Origin: Sinorhizobium garamanticum
Lineage (GTDB): Bacteria; Pseudomonadota; Alphaproteobacteria; Rhizobiales; Rhizobiaceae
DNA length: 64,000 bases
Direction of reading: 5' to 3'
Assembly (NCBI RefSeq): GCF_029892065.1
Contig: NZ_CP120373.1
Location: 1,749,501 to 1,813,500 of the forward strand
Notes under the pieces: generated by a model
What the model saw: the letters and a program-made list of their open reading frames with translations, nothing else
Databases searched by the model: none
What the model was told of the DNA's origin: nothing
In this document: positions 20,312-29,873 of the stretch, in pieces
Numbering within the stretch: position 1 is the first letter of the stretch
How the letters are laid out: every line of letters begins with the position of its first letter
Translations under genes and position numbers: made by a program

Positions 20312-21928
20312 CTATTGCCCTCCCGCTCTTGGCGCGGAAAGGATACGCTCGCTCTGGAACAGCGGGTTGAGCAGATCGTCGGCGGTCGCCTGCATGTAGC
20401 GCATGGCGGGGCCGGCCTGAAGGCTCAGGAAGATGCAGGCGGCAAGCAGAACGACAACGGGCGTGATCTCGATGACGAAGACACGCGGCACAGTGCCTTC
20501 GATCGAGGCCCAGAAGGTGCGGATGCCGATGCGGTTCATCGCGATCATGGCGGCAAGTCCCGACAGGATGAGAAGCACGACATAGGTCCAATCGGCGGCA
20601 GACATCGCGGTTGCCAGGTCGGTGCCCGGCATGTCGAAGAGGCCGCGAAGGATCGCGAACTTGGCGACGAAACCCGACAAGGGCGGCAGGCCGGAAAGAA
20701 GCACGGCACAGAGGCAGAAGCAGAGGCCGAGAACGGCCATTGTCCCCGGTATCGCGACGCCGACCTCCTCCTCTTCTTCATCCTCATCGAAGTCGCCATA
20801 GGCTTCCATCGTCACCGCCAGAACGTCGGCGCCGGCGTCGCGGCCGCGGTCGACGAGTTCGATGAGCAGGAAGAAGGCGGAGATCGTCAGTGTCGAGCTG
20901 ACGAGATAGAAGAGGGCGCCGGCGAGCATCCCCGCATGGCCGAGGCCGATCGCCGCAAGCAGCGTTCCGGAGGAGACCAGAACCGAATAGCCGGCGAGCC
21001 TGCCCATCGCCTGTGAGGCGAGCACGCCGATTGCGCCGAAGGCAATCGTCAGCATGCCGCCGGCAACGAGCCAATCCTGGCCGAAGCCAGCGGAGGCTCC
21101 GGCGGCTGCACCGAAAACGAGGAAGTGCAGGCGGACGATGATGTAGACGCCGACCTTGGTCAAAATGGCAAAGACTGCAGCGACCGGCGGCGTCGCGGCC
21201 GCGTAGGCCGGCGGCAGCCAGAAGCTCAGCGGCCACATGCCGGCCTTCACAAGGAAGGCGATGCCGAGGATCGCGGCGCCGGCTTCGACAAGCTGCCGGT
21301 TGTCGGGCGTAAGGGTTGCGAGCTTGGTGGCGAGGTCGGCCATGTTGAGCGTGCCGGTGACGCCGTAGATCAGGCTGACGCCGATGAGGAACAGCGACGA
21401 GGCGGCAAGATTGATCGCGATATAGTGCAGGCCGGCCTTGACACGCATGGGGCCGGAGCCGTGCAGCAGCAGGCCGTAGGATGCCGCCAGCATCATTTCG
21501 AAGAAAACGAAAAGATTGAAGAGATCGCCCGTCAGAAACGCGCCGTTGAGCCCGGCGATGAGAAGCTGGAACAGCGAATGGAAATGGTGGCCGGCGGTGT
21601 GCCAGCGCGCCATGGAATAGACCTGGGCGGCAAGCGCCAGACCGGCCGTCAGGCAGAGCATCAGCGCGGACAACCGATCGAGCACGAGAACGATGCCGAA
21701 TGGCGCCGGCCAGTTGCCAAGCTGATAAATGCCTGTCCCCGGCTGGTTGCCGGCGTTCGCGGCAATGCGCATTAGGATCATGGCGACAACGAAGACGATG
21801 AGCGTCGAGCCGAAGCCGAATACGCCCTTCAGCATCCGATTGCGCTCGTCGACCGGGATCAGCGCCGCGCCGACGGCGAGCGGTAGCAGGATCGTTAGGA
21901 TGAGAAGGTGCTGCAGCCAATCAGTCAT
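20312..21928 (-). CDS. phaD: Pha/Mrp antiporter subunit D
   Basis: 538-residue multi-helix proton-translocating subunit homologous to NuoL/M/N. Conserved parts include LFNLFVFFEMMLAASYGLLLHG, HYIAINLAASSLFLIGVSLIYG, FLVKAGMWPLSFWLPPAYAAA and SVLVSSGTLLAAIGLG. A strongly acidic run (DFDEDEEEEE, about residues 378-387) interrupts the hydrophobic pattern in a loop. ATG 21928 (MTDWLQ) is chosen, overlapping the phaC stop by eight bases; an in-frame start at 21952 is an alternative. Confidence 0.93.
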   Translation of the reverse strand: MTDWLQHLLILTILLPLAVGAALIPVDERNRMLKGVFGFGSTLIVFVVAMILMRIAANAGNQPGTGIYQLGNWPAPFGIVLVLDRLSALMLCLTAGLALAAQVYSMARWHTAGHHFHSLFQLLIAGLNGAFLTGDLFNLFVFFEMMLAASYGLLLHGSGPMRVKAGLHYIAINLAASSLFLIGVSLIYGVTGTLNMADLATKLATLTPDNRQLVEAGAAILGIAFLVKAGMWPLSFWLPPAYAAATPPVAAVFAILTKVGVYIIVRLHFLVFGAAAGASAGFGQDWLVAGGMLTIAFGAIGVLASQAMGRLAGYSVLVSSGTLLAAIGLGHAGMLAGALFYLVSSTLTISAFFLLIELVDRGRDAGADVLAVTMEAYGDFDEDEEEEEVGVAIPGTMAVLGLCFCLCAVLLSGLPPLSGFVAKFAILRGLFDMPGTDLATAMSAADWTYVVLLILSGLAAMIAMNRIGIRTFWASIEGTVPRVFVIEITPVVVLLAACIFLSLQAGPAMRYMQATADDLLNPLFQSERILSAPRAGGQ

Positions 21929-22268
21929 GGCGCTGCTCCCTTCCGTCGACATGGTCGGTTCCGGTGAAGCCGCGCGAGGCGAGCAGCACGACGAGGAAGA
22001 GCGCCGTCATTGCAAAGCTGATGACGATCGCGGTCAGCACCAGCGCCTGCGGGACGGGATCCGTATAGCTGGCAAGTTCGCCGGCGCCTGCCGGATTGAG
22101 CACTGGTGGCGCGTTAACGCGCAACCTCCCCATGCCGAAGATGAAGAGATTGACTGCATAGGAGAGCAGCGAGAGACCGATGATGACCTGGTAGGTTCGC
22201 GGCCTCAGCAACAAGTAAACGCCTGATGCGGTCAGTGCACCGATCCCCGCGGAGAGAATGAGTTCCAT
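21921..22268 (-). CDS. phaC: Pha/Mrp antiporter subunit C
   Basis: 115-residue NuoK-like three-helix subunit: LILSAGIGALTASGVYLLL, then GLSLLSYAVNLFIFGMG and DPVPQALVLTAIVISFAMTA, the MrpC/NuoK signature. The ATG shares one base with the phaAB stop (TAATG), so translation is probably coupled. The frame up to 22490 is a shadow. Confidence 0.93.
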   Translation of the reverse strand: MELILSAGIGALTASGVYLLLRPRTYQVIIGLSLLSYAVNLFIFGMGRLRVNAPPVLNPAGAGELASYTDPVPQALVLTAIVISFAMTALFLVVLLASRGFTGTDHVDGREQRHD

Positions 22269-25177
22269 TACCGAACCCCCTCCTTTTCGGCGCGCGCTGC
22301 CCGCATGTGGGCGCGCGGTGCGCGGACAGACTGGTGGGCGAGCGCAATGAGGATAAGCACCGTGGCGCCGAGGACCAGCGAAAAGACGCCGAGATCGAAG
22401 AGGATGGCGCTCGCCAGCGGAAATTTGCCGACGATCGGCAAGGTCGCATATTGCGCGTGCGAGGTGAGGAACGGATAGCCGAAGAGCCACGATCCGGCAC
22501 CGGTCGCGACGGCGACCAGAAGGCCGATGCTCATCCAGCGCAGCGGATGGATGCGCAGCCGCTCCTCGACCCAGCGGGTGCCGCCCGACATGTATTGCAG
22601 GATGAAGCCGATCGACATGGCGATGCCGGCAGCAAAGCCGCCGCCCGGCAGATCGTGTCCGCGCAGGAAGAGATAGGCGGCCAGCAACCCGGTGATGGGG
22701 AACATCCAGCGCATGATGACGGAGGGCACGAAGAGATACTCGGCGACGCTGTCGCCGGCTGCCCGATCCGGGTGATCGTCGTCGAACGCGTTCTGCATCC
22801 GCTGCTGTTCCGGGGTCTCCAGACTGTCGGCCTGCGGACGGAAGCGCAAGAGAAGCGCAAAGACCGTCAAGGCGACGATGCAGAGCACGGCGATCTCGCC
22901 GAGCGTGTCGAAGCCGCGGAAATCGACGAGGATGACGTTGACGACGTTGGTGCCGCCGCCTTCCGTGTACGCGCGCTCAAGGAAATAGCTTGCGATTGTC
23001 TCCGGCGGCGGCCGAGTCATGACTGTGTTGGCAATGAGCATCATCCCGCCGCCGGCCAGGATCGCGAGAATGAAGTCTCTGAGGCGCCTGAGGCGGATGC
23101 GGAACGGAAGATCCTCGGAATCCTCGGGCTGCTTGATGCGCTTCGGCAGCCATCGCAATCCAAGCAGGATGAGGACGGTCGTGACGATTTCGACGAGAAG
23201 CTGGGTTACCGCGAGGTCGGGTGCGGAAAGCCAGACGAAGGTGATGCAGGTGACTAGCCCCGCGCCGCCAAGCAGCACGAGCGATGCCAGCCGATGAAAC
23301 TTCGCCTGGTAGGCCGAACCGACGGCACAGGCGATGCCGATCACCCAGAGCAGGGCAAAGGCTGGATCGATGCCGCGTATGATGAGGGGCGGTAGTTTGA
23401 AACCGCCGAGCAACAGCGGCAATGCTCCGGCCGCGAGCGCGAGGAGAACGACGAAGCACATCTGCGTCTGCAGGCGGCGCGTGCCGAGGCTCTGCTCCAG
23501 CGAGCGGGCCCACTTCCATGAAAGCGTCACCAGCACGCGTTCGAAGATGCGCTGGCCCTGGAGCAGGCGGAAGACCGGCGGTCCCTCGATGCTGGTCGCA
23601 AGGTAGGAGCGCATCATGAAATAGAGGCCGACCCCGCCCGACAGCGCCACGAAGCTCATGATCAGCGGGACGTTCCAGCCGTGCCAGACGGCAAGGCTGT
23701 ATTGCGGCGTGCGGTCGCCGAGGATCGAAACGACGGCCGTATGCAGGAAGGGACCGATCGTCTGCGCGGGAATGATGCCGACGACGAGGCAGGCAAGCAC
23801 GAGGAACTCCACCGGCGCCCGCATCCAGCGCGGCGGCTCGTGCGGCTTCTTGGGCAGATCCTTCGGCATGGGGCCATAGAAGACGCCGTGAATGAAGCGC
23901 AGCGAATAGGTGACGGCAAACATGCTTGCGATCGTTGCGACATAGGGCGTCATTGTGTCGAGCGCGTTGACGAGGTGCGTCTCGATCGCCTCGGCGAAGA
24001 ACATCTCCTTGGAAAGGAAGCCATTGAGCAGCGGCACGCCGGCCATGGCCGCGCTTGCGACCATGGCAAGCGTGGCGGTGATCGGCATGTAGTGGAAGAG
24101 ACCGCTGAGCCTCTGCATGTCGCGCGTGCCGGTTTCGTGGTCGATGATGCCCGCGGCCATGAACAGCGAGGCCTTGAAGGTGGCGTGGTTGACGATGTGG
24201 AAGACCGCGGCGACGGCCGCCAGTGGACTGCCGAGGCTCAAGAGCACGGTGATGAGCCCCAGGTGACTGATCGTCGAATAGGCGAGGAGCCCCTTCAGAT
24301 CCTTCTGGAAGATCGCGAAATAGGCGCCCAGCAAGAGGGTCGTGAGCCCGGCGAGACCGACGATCCAGAACCAGGCCTCGGTGCCGGCCATCACCGGCCA
24401 GAGCCGCGCGAGCAGGAAGACGCCCGCCTTTACCATGGTCGCCGAATGTAGGTAGGCCGAGACCGGCGTCGGCGCAGCCATCGCGTGCGGCAGCCAGAAA
24501 TGAAAGGGGAACTGCGCGCTTTTCGTGAGGGCGCCGAGCAGCAGAAGGATGAGGACCGTCAGGTAGAGCGGGTGGTTGCGGATCGCGTCGCCGGAGGCGA
24601 GCACGACATCGAGATCGTAGCTTCCGACGATCCGGCCCATGATCAGCAATCCGACCAGCATGCAAAGCCCGCCCATGCCGGTCATTGTCAGCGCTATGCG
24701 TGCACCGTCTCGGGCGTGCGCATTGTGATGCCAGTAGCCGATCAACAGGAAGGAGACGATGCTCGTCAGCTCCCAGAAGACCGCAAGGAGGATGAGGTTG
24801 CCGGAAAGCACGACGCCGAGCATCGATGCCATGAAAGCAAGGAACAGCGCGAAGAAGCGCGGGACCGGGTCCTCGGCAGCCATGTAGTAGCGGGCATAGA
24901 GGACGACGAGAACGCCGATCGCCGTGATTAGCGCCGAAAACAGCCAGGCGAAGCCGTCCATCCGCAGTGTGAAGTTGAGCCCGAGCTCGGGGATCCAGTC
25001 GAGCTGATAACGCAATACGCCGCCGGGGGCGACGAAGGGATAGAGACCCGCGGTCACCAGAAAGCAGACAAGGGCGATCGCACCTGCGAACCAGGCCGTG
25101 GCCCCGCGTTGATCGGACGGAAAGAAGATTACGATGAGGCTTCCCGCAAAAGGAGCGAGAATTAAGACAGGCAGCAA
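22268..25177 (-). CDS. phaAB: Fused Pha/Mrp antiporter subunits A and B
   Basis: 969-residue membrane protein joining MrpA and MrpB, diagnostic of group 2 Mrp operons. The A part (about 1-780) is NuoL-like: AVFWELTSIVSFLLIGYWHHN, SAQFPFHFWLPHAMAAPTPVSA, LAYSTISHLGLITVLLSLG, HIVNHATFKASLFMAAGIIDHE. The B part (about 800-969) has FLRGHDLPGGGFAAGIAMS, a clear MnhB motif. In S. meliloti the pha1 system exchanges K+/H+ and is needed for infection thread progress. The start is a TTG at 25177 (MLPVLILAPF) close behind CGGGGA; no better ATG is seen nearby. Confidence 0.93.
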   Translation of the reverse strand: MLPVLILAPFAGSLIVIFFPSDQRGATAWFAGAIALVCFLVTAGLYPFVAPGGVLRYQLDWIPELGLNFTLRMDGFAWLFSALITAIGVLVVLYARYYMAAEDPVPRFFALFLAFMASMLGVVLSGNLILLAVFWELTSIVSFLLIGYWHHNAHARDGARIALTMTGMGGLCMLVGLLIMGRIVGSYDLDVVLASGDAIRNHPLYLTVLILLLLGALTKSAQFPFHFWLPHAMAAPTPVSAYLHSATMVKAGVFLLARLWPVMAGTEAWFWIVGLAGLTTLLLGAYFAIFQKDLKGLLAYSTISHLGLITVLLSLGSPLAAVAAVFHIVNHATFKASLFMAAGIIDHETGTRDMQRLSGLFHYMPITATLAMVASAAMAGVPLLNGFLSKEMFFAEAIETHLVNALDTMTPYVATIASMFAVTYSLRFIHGVFYGPMPKDLPKKPHEPPRWMRAPVEFLVLACLVVGIIPAQTIGPFLHTAVVSILGDRTPQYSLAVWHGWNVPLIMSFVALSGGVGLYFMMRSYLATSIEGPPVFRLLQGQRIFERVLVTLSWKWARSLEQSLGTRRLQTQMCFVVLLALAAGALPLLLGGFKLPPLIIRGIDPAFALLWVIGIACAVGSAYQAKFHRLASLVLLGGAGLVTCITFVWLSAPDLAVTQLLVEIVTTVLILLGLRWLPKRIKQPEDSEDLPFRIRLRRLRDFILAILAGGGMMLIANTVMTRPPPETIASYFLERAYTEGGGTNVVNVILVDFRGFDTLGEIAVLCIVALTVFALLLRFRPQADSLETPEQQRMQNAFDDDHPDRAAGDSVAEYLFVPSVIMRWMFPITGLLAAYLFLRGHDLPGGGFAAGIAMSIGFILQYMSGGTRWVEERLRIHPLRWMSIGLLVAVATGAGSWLFGYPFLTSHAQYATLPIVGKFPLASAILFDLGVFSLVLGATVLILIALAHQSVRAPRAHMRAARAEKEGVR

Positions 25178-25392
25178 TTTCCCCGCGTATTCTATCGTTC
25201 CGTTCCCCTCATTGGGTATGTTGGAGAGTGGGACTTGAGGTCCCGGCAGGAGTGCCGCTCAAAAGCGACCACCGCAAACGATGCCCGGACAATCCGCGAA
25301 GCGGCAAAGGCATGTGTTTTTATGACTTTTTTCCGGCCGACTGCCAAGTCGTTCAGGAAGAAAAACGCTGATCTAGGGACCGTTTCCAGCGC

Positions 25393-28032
25393 CTACGCCG
25401 CCTGCCAACGGCGTTCGAAAACGAAGGTCGCGAGATCGTTGGCGTTCATCGGCCGGGCGAAGGCGTAACCCTGCAGCCCGTGGCAGCCCAACTCCTTGAG
25501 GATGCGGGCATGCTCCAAAGTCTCGACGCCCTCGGCGATCACCTCGATGCCGAGCGAGGTGCCGATGTCGATGATCGATTCGACGAGCCGTCGCTGCGCC
25601 GGCGAGGTCAGGATCGGCAGGATCAGTTGCCGATCGATCTTCAGCCGGCGCGGCGTCAGTTTGGTAAGGCTGAGAATGGAAGCGTAGCCGGTCCCGAAGT
25701 CGTCGATCTCGATCTCGATTCCCAGTTCCTTGATGCACTCGATATTCGAAAGCACCGTCACGTCGTTCTCGTCGAAGGAGATCGATTCGAGCAGTTCGAA
25801 GGAAAGTCGCCCTTCCGGTATCCGCATCTCTTTGAGGCGCTCGATCAAGGTGTCGTCGCGCAGCCGCGGATAGGAGAGGTTGACCGAGACTTTCGGGATG
25901 CGGATGCCGTTTGCTTCCCACCTCCAGATCTGGAACAGCGCCTGTTCCAGGATCTTCTGGTCGATCGATGCGACGACGTTGATGTCTTCCGCCGTCTTGA
26001 GGAAGGCGTGGGGGCTGAGCAGCCCCTTGGTCGGGTGATCCCACCGCGCCAGCGCTTCGACGCCGATGACGTCGAGCGAGGTCGGGCAGAATTGCGGTTG
26101 GAAATAGGCAATGAATTCGTTCCGCTCGAGACCGCGAAGAATTTCGTCAGCGGTCTGTTTCGTCTGGAACACCGCCGTCTTCAACGCGCCGGTGAAGGTT
26201 TCGTGCCTGTTGCGGCCGCGGCGCTTGGCCTCATAAAGCGCGATGTCGGCGTTGACGAGAACCTGCGAAAGCTCGTCTCCCGCGAGCGACTGGGCGGCAA
26301 TGCCGATGCTGACACCGATGCGGCATTCCTGATCCTTGTAGCGGATCGGCACGCTCATCGCTTCGATGACACGTGACGCAAGCGCGGCATCCTCGTGCCG
26401 GTCGGGGCTCTGTCGGATGATCACGAATTCGTCGCCGCCGATGCGGGCGACGAAGTCCCCCTCGCGCGCATTCTGCCGCAAGAGTTCAGCCGCATGCCTC
26501 AGGATTTCGTCGCCGGCAGCATGGCCGAGCGTGTCGTTGATCTGCTTGAAACGATCGAGATCCATATGAAAGATGCTGAGCTTCGCTCGATCATCGAAAT
26601 GCTGGCTGCGGTCGGCGAGGATCTCGTCGAGGAAGCGGCGGTTCGGCAGGCCGGTGAGCGGGTCGTGCAGCGCGTTGAACTCCATGCGATGGCGCGCAGC
26701 TTCCAGTTCGGTGCTATGGGCCTCGGCAAGCCGCTTGGCCTCGGAAAGCGTGGCTCTCGTCTCGAAATCGGCCGTCACGTCCCAATTGACGCCAACGATT
26801 TTCCTGCGGCCGTCTGCGCCGGCGTAGGTAGAGCCGATCGCCCGAATATGACGGACCTTGCCGCCGGCGAGACAGATGCGGAACTCGGAATTGTAGGCGC
26901 CGCCGTTCTCAAGCGCCTCGGCAAACTCCTCCTCGGCGCGCGCCAGGTCGTCCGGGTGCAGCGTATCCCTCCAGTCGTCGTAAATTTCGCGCATCGATTT
27001 TCCGATGCCGTAGAGTTCCTTCATCAGGCTGTCCCACAATAACTTCCCGCTCTCGATATCGAGTTCCCAGATACCGATCTCGGAGGTGTCGAGCGCGATC
27101 TTCAGGCGATGTGAAAGTTCCTGAAGCTGATCTTTGCTCTGCCTCAGAGCCCGGATGTTCCTCTGGCGCTCGGCCATGAGCCGGCCCGTGATGAGCATGG
27201 GGACGACGATCACCAATCCGCCGATTACGATCAGGAGACGGGTCTGCCAGGCGTTGTCCGGCGTCGCGGGCCAGCCGCCCTTGGGGATTGCCGCGATCCT
27301 CCATGAACCTTCGGGGAGGGACACGCTCATCTCGACCGGGTTCTGGTTGAAGATCGCGGGATCGCCGAAGAAGACCGCTCCCTCGCTTCCAAGGCCGTCG
27401 CGACCGGCTATCGCGATTTCGATGCCGAGTGTCGGCGAGACGAGGCCGCTGTCGCGATAAAGGCGGTCGACATCGATCACCGCCGAAACGAGGCCCCAGA
27501 AGCGATTGCTGCCGCCGCCAAATTCTGTCGACACCGGAAACCGGGCGATCAGGCCCTTGCCGCCCTGGACGAGGTCGACCGGACCGGCCAGCACCATCTT
27601 GCCGCTTGCCACCACCCGCATGACGGCTCCGCGCTGTTTGTCGTTGGTGCGGTAGTCGAGGCCGATGGCCTTTTCGTTGCCCGCCAGGGGATAAACCATC
27701 GAGACGACCAGACTGGGCGCGGCGGCGATGTTGCGGAGCTGCGATCGCTCGCTGAAGATGCTCCGCGCAAGCTCGCCGAAGCGCTGCTGTCGCATATCGG
27801 GTTCGGTCGAGATCGTGCCAATCAGGCCGCGGACGAGCTGTATACTGCCGTTGATGCTGCTCTCTAGGCTCGAGCGTATCGGATTGAGTTCATCCGCGAC
27901 CTCCGAGCGCGTGCGTGCCTCCGACACGACTTGGTTCTGATTGTCGGCAAGAATTCCAGCGACGATCACCACGAAGATCGCGATGATCGCTGGAAGGTAG
28001 TTGGGGGTGAGAAATCGCGAGAGTCGGGACAT
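25393..28032 (-). CDS. Membrane-bound CHASE-PAS-GGDEF-EAL cyclic-di-GMP protein
   Basis: 879-residue signalling protein. One membrane helix (about residues 11-29), a periplasmic CHASE-type sensor (about 30-285), a second helix (about 290-310), a PAS domain (about 330-445), a GGDEF domain with intact IGGDEF and an upstream REGD inhibitory site five residues before it, and an EAL domain with VEALARW, DDFGTGYAS and IAEGVETLE. Both catalytic motifs are intact, so it could make and degrade cyclic-di-GMP. ATG 28032 (MSRLSRF) puts the first helix near the N-terminus; a TTG at 28128 would add 32 residues. No neighbour hints at the ligand. Confidence 0.88.
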   Translation of the reverse strand: MSRLSRFLTPNYLPAIIAIFVVIVAGILADNQNQVVSEARTRSEVADELNPIRSSLESSINGSIQLVRGLIGTISTEPDMRQQRFGELARSIFSERSQLRNIAAAPSLVVSMVYPLAGNEKAIGLDYRTNDKQRGAVMRVVASGKMVLAGPVDLVQGGKGLIARFPVSTEFGGGSNRFWGLVSAVIDVDRLYRDSGLVSPTLGIEIAIAGRDGLGSEGAVFFGDPAIFNQNPVEMSVSLPEGSWRIAAIPKGGWPATPDNAWQTRLLIVIGGLVIVVPMLITGRLMAERQRNIRALRQSKDQLQELSHRLKIALDTSEIGIWELDIESGKLLWDSLMKELYGIGKSMREIYDDWRDTLHPDDLARAEEEFAEALENGGAYNSEFRICLAGGKVRHIRAIGSTYAGADGRRKIVGVNWDVTADFETRATLSEAKRLAEAHSTELEAARHRMEFNALHDPLTGLPNRRFLDEILADRSQHFDDRAKLSIFHMDLDRFKQINDTLGHAAGDEILRHAAELLRQNAREGDFVARIGGDEFVIIRQSPDRHEDAALASRVIEAMSVPIRYKDQECRIGVSIGIAAQSLAGDELSQVLVNADIALYEAKRRGRNRHETFTGALKTAVFQTKQTADEILRGLERNEFIAYFQPQFCPTSLDVIGVEALARWDHPTKGLLSPHAFLKTAEDINVVASIDQKILEQALFQIWRWEANGIRIPKVSVNLSYPRLRDDTLIERLKEMRIPEGRLSFELLESISFDENDVTVLSNIECIKELGIEIEIDDFGTGYASILSLTKLTPRRLKIDRQLILPILTSPAQRRLVESIIDIGTSLGIEVIAEGVETLEHARILKELGCHGLQGYAFARPMNANDLATFVFERRWQAA

Positions 28033-28203
28033 TCCAAGCTTGATACGGTTCTTATCCGGCACGAGGGCGCCCCAGAGAGCGCGGATGGCGAGGCAACGGT
28101 CCGGATAATTCCAGACTCTTCTTAACAATTCTTCATTCGGACTTGCTCAAATAGGCCCGGCTGCGAGATCTGCCCTACTGCACGTTTCGGATTTGAGGGT
28201 AGC

Positions 28204-28255
28204 GCATGCAGCAACTCAACGTCCTGCAGCGTCCCTTGCGCGTCCGATAGGCCGC
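28204..28255. repeat. Degenerate RIME1 remnant after the DNA ligase gene
   Basis: GCATGCAGCAACTCAA followed by CTGCAGCGTCCCTTGCGCGTC matches the junction and left half of the second palindrome of the complete elements at 59297 and 63187. The right arms are eroded. It abuts the ligase stop codon. Confidence 0.6.
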
Positions 28256-29868
28256 TATACCTTCGTCTCGATCATCGCCTGCAATGTTTCGAGCCTGTCG
28301 GCGTCCCGCGGCAGTTTGTCCGCGCGGAGGCGGGCAATGCGCGGAAAGCGCATCGCAACGCCCGACTTGTGCCGGGTGGAACGGTTCAGGCCTTCGAAAG
28401 CGACCTCGACGACAAAGCCGGCATCGGGCTCGGCGCGGACCGCGCGCACCGGACCGAAGCGCTCGACCGTATTGTCACGCACAAAGCGGTCGAGAATTTC
28501 GAGTTCGGCATCGGTGAAGCCGAAATAGGCCTTGCCGACCGGAACCAAAACCGTTTGCCCGTCGCTCTCCGTCCAGACGCCGAAGGTGAAGTCGGAATAG
28601 TAGCTCGATCGTTTGCCATGGCCGCGTTGCGCATACATCAGCACCGCGTCGATATTGAAGGGCTCCCGCTTCCATTTGAACCAGGGTCCCTTCGCCCGGC
28701 CGGCCACATAGGGAGAGTCCAGCCGCTTCAGCATGACCCCTTCGATAACCGGGTCCGGCGGGTTTGAGCGAAGCCGATCGAGTTCCTCCCAGGTCGCGAA
28801 CGGGACGAGCGGCGAGACGTCAAAATGTTGAGGAGATGCCGCGTCGATCAGCGTGCCGAGAGCTTGGCGACGCTCCTTGAACGGTTCGGCTCGAATGTCC
28901 CGTTCGCCGGAAAAGAGGATGTCGTAGCCGCGAATGAAAGCGGGATATTCCTCGAGCAACTTGCGATTAACGGTCTTGCGGTTCAGGCGCTGCTGCAGGT
29001 CGGCGAACGTGCCGGTCGCCTGGTTGCTGCGGGCGGTTCCTCCCACCAGCAGTTCGCCGTCGATGACGCCGGTGAAGTCGGCCGCTTCGAGGATTTCCGG
29101 AAAGGCGCCGGAGATCTCGTCGCCGCTGCGCGAATAGAGCCGCCGCACGCCGCCGATATTCGCCAGCTGAACGCGAATCCCATCCCATTTCCACTCGGCG
29201 GCGAAGTCCGCCGGATCCAGTCCTTCGAGATCGCCTTCGCCGACCGGCGTCGCGAGCATGACGGCATGAAATACCGCCGGCGTCGTCAGGACGGGCATGT
29301 CCGCTTCGCCACTCAGCCAGAGGAAAAGCGGCAGATAGGGCGGCGCAAGGCCATGCCAGAGGGTTTCTATCTCGCCGACATCCTTGCCGCCCATTTCCGC
29401 CAGCGCCTGTTTCGCCAGCCGTGCCGAAACGCCGATCCTGAGGCCCCCGGTGACGAGCTTCAGAAGCGCGAACCGGCCCGATGTGTCGAGTTGATCGAGC
29501 ATGTCGCGCACCAGCGATCGCACCTCGGACCGGCCGGCCATCTGCAGCCGTTCGACGACCTCTCCGAGCGAAATATCGGCTGCGACGCGCTGCTGCGGCG
29601 GTTCCCAAACCAGCGAGACGGTTTCCGCGAGATCGCCGACATAGTCATAGGAATAGCGGAACAACACCTCGTCCATGCGCTCGAGCAGGAGGTCGCGGAT
29701 CAGTTGGGGCTTGACCGTATTGAGTGTCAGCGTGCCGGCGATCGCGGCAAGGGCGTAGCCGCGGCTCGGGTCGCCAGCCTCGCGAAAATAGTCCGCAAGC
29801 AGGCGGATCTTGGCATTTCGCTGCGGCGTCAGAACCAGCCGGTCGAGCAGTTCGGCGAAGGCCTTCAT
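28255..29868 (-). CDS. ATP-dependent DNA ligase (ligase-associated DNA repair type)
   Basis: 537-residue ATP-dependent ligase with an N-terminal DNA-binding domain (about 1-200), an adenylation domain with the lysine motif EWKWDGIRVQL, downstream VIDGELLVGG and EGVMLKRLDSPYVAGR, and an OB-fold C-terminus. Bacteria already have NAD-dependent LigA, so this enzyme serves repair. It lies 5 bases behind a beta-CASP exonuclease gene, the pairing typical of the ligase-associated DNA-damage-response module (ligase, exonuclease, DEXH helicase, PdeM); the last two are not in the window. ATG 29868 (MKAFAELL) is chosen over an upstream extension into the exonuclease gene. Confidence 0.93.
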   Translation of the reverse strand: MKAFAELLDRLVLTPQRNAKIRLLADYFREAGDPSRGYALAAIAGTLTLNTVKPQLIRDLLLERMDEVLFRYSYDYVGDLAETVSLVWEPPQQRVAADISLGEVVERLQMAGRSEVRSLVRDMLDQLDTSGRFALLKLVTGGLRIGVSARLAKQALAEMGGKDVGEIETLWHGLAPPYLPLFLWLSGEADMPVLTTPAVFHAVMLATPVGEGDLEGLDPADFAAEWKWDGIRVQLANIGGVRRLYSRSGDEISGAFPEILEAADFTGVIDGELLVGGTARSNQATGTFADLQQRLNRKTVNRKLLEEYPAFIRGYDILFSGERDIRAEPFKERRQALGTLIDAASPQHFDVSPLVPFATWEELDRLRSNPPDPVIEGVMLKRLDSPYVAGRAKGPWFKWKREPFNIDAVLMYAQRGHGKRSSYYSDFTFGVWTESDGQTVLVPVGKAYFGFTDAELEILDRFVRDNTVERFGPVRAVRAEPDAGFVVEVAFEGLNRSTRHKSGVAMRFPRIARLRADKLPRDADRLETLQAMIETKV

Positions 29869-29873
29869 GGTTC

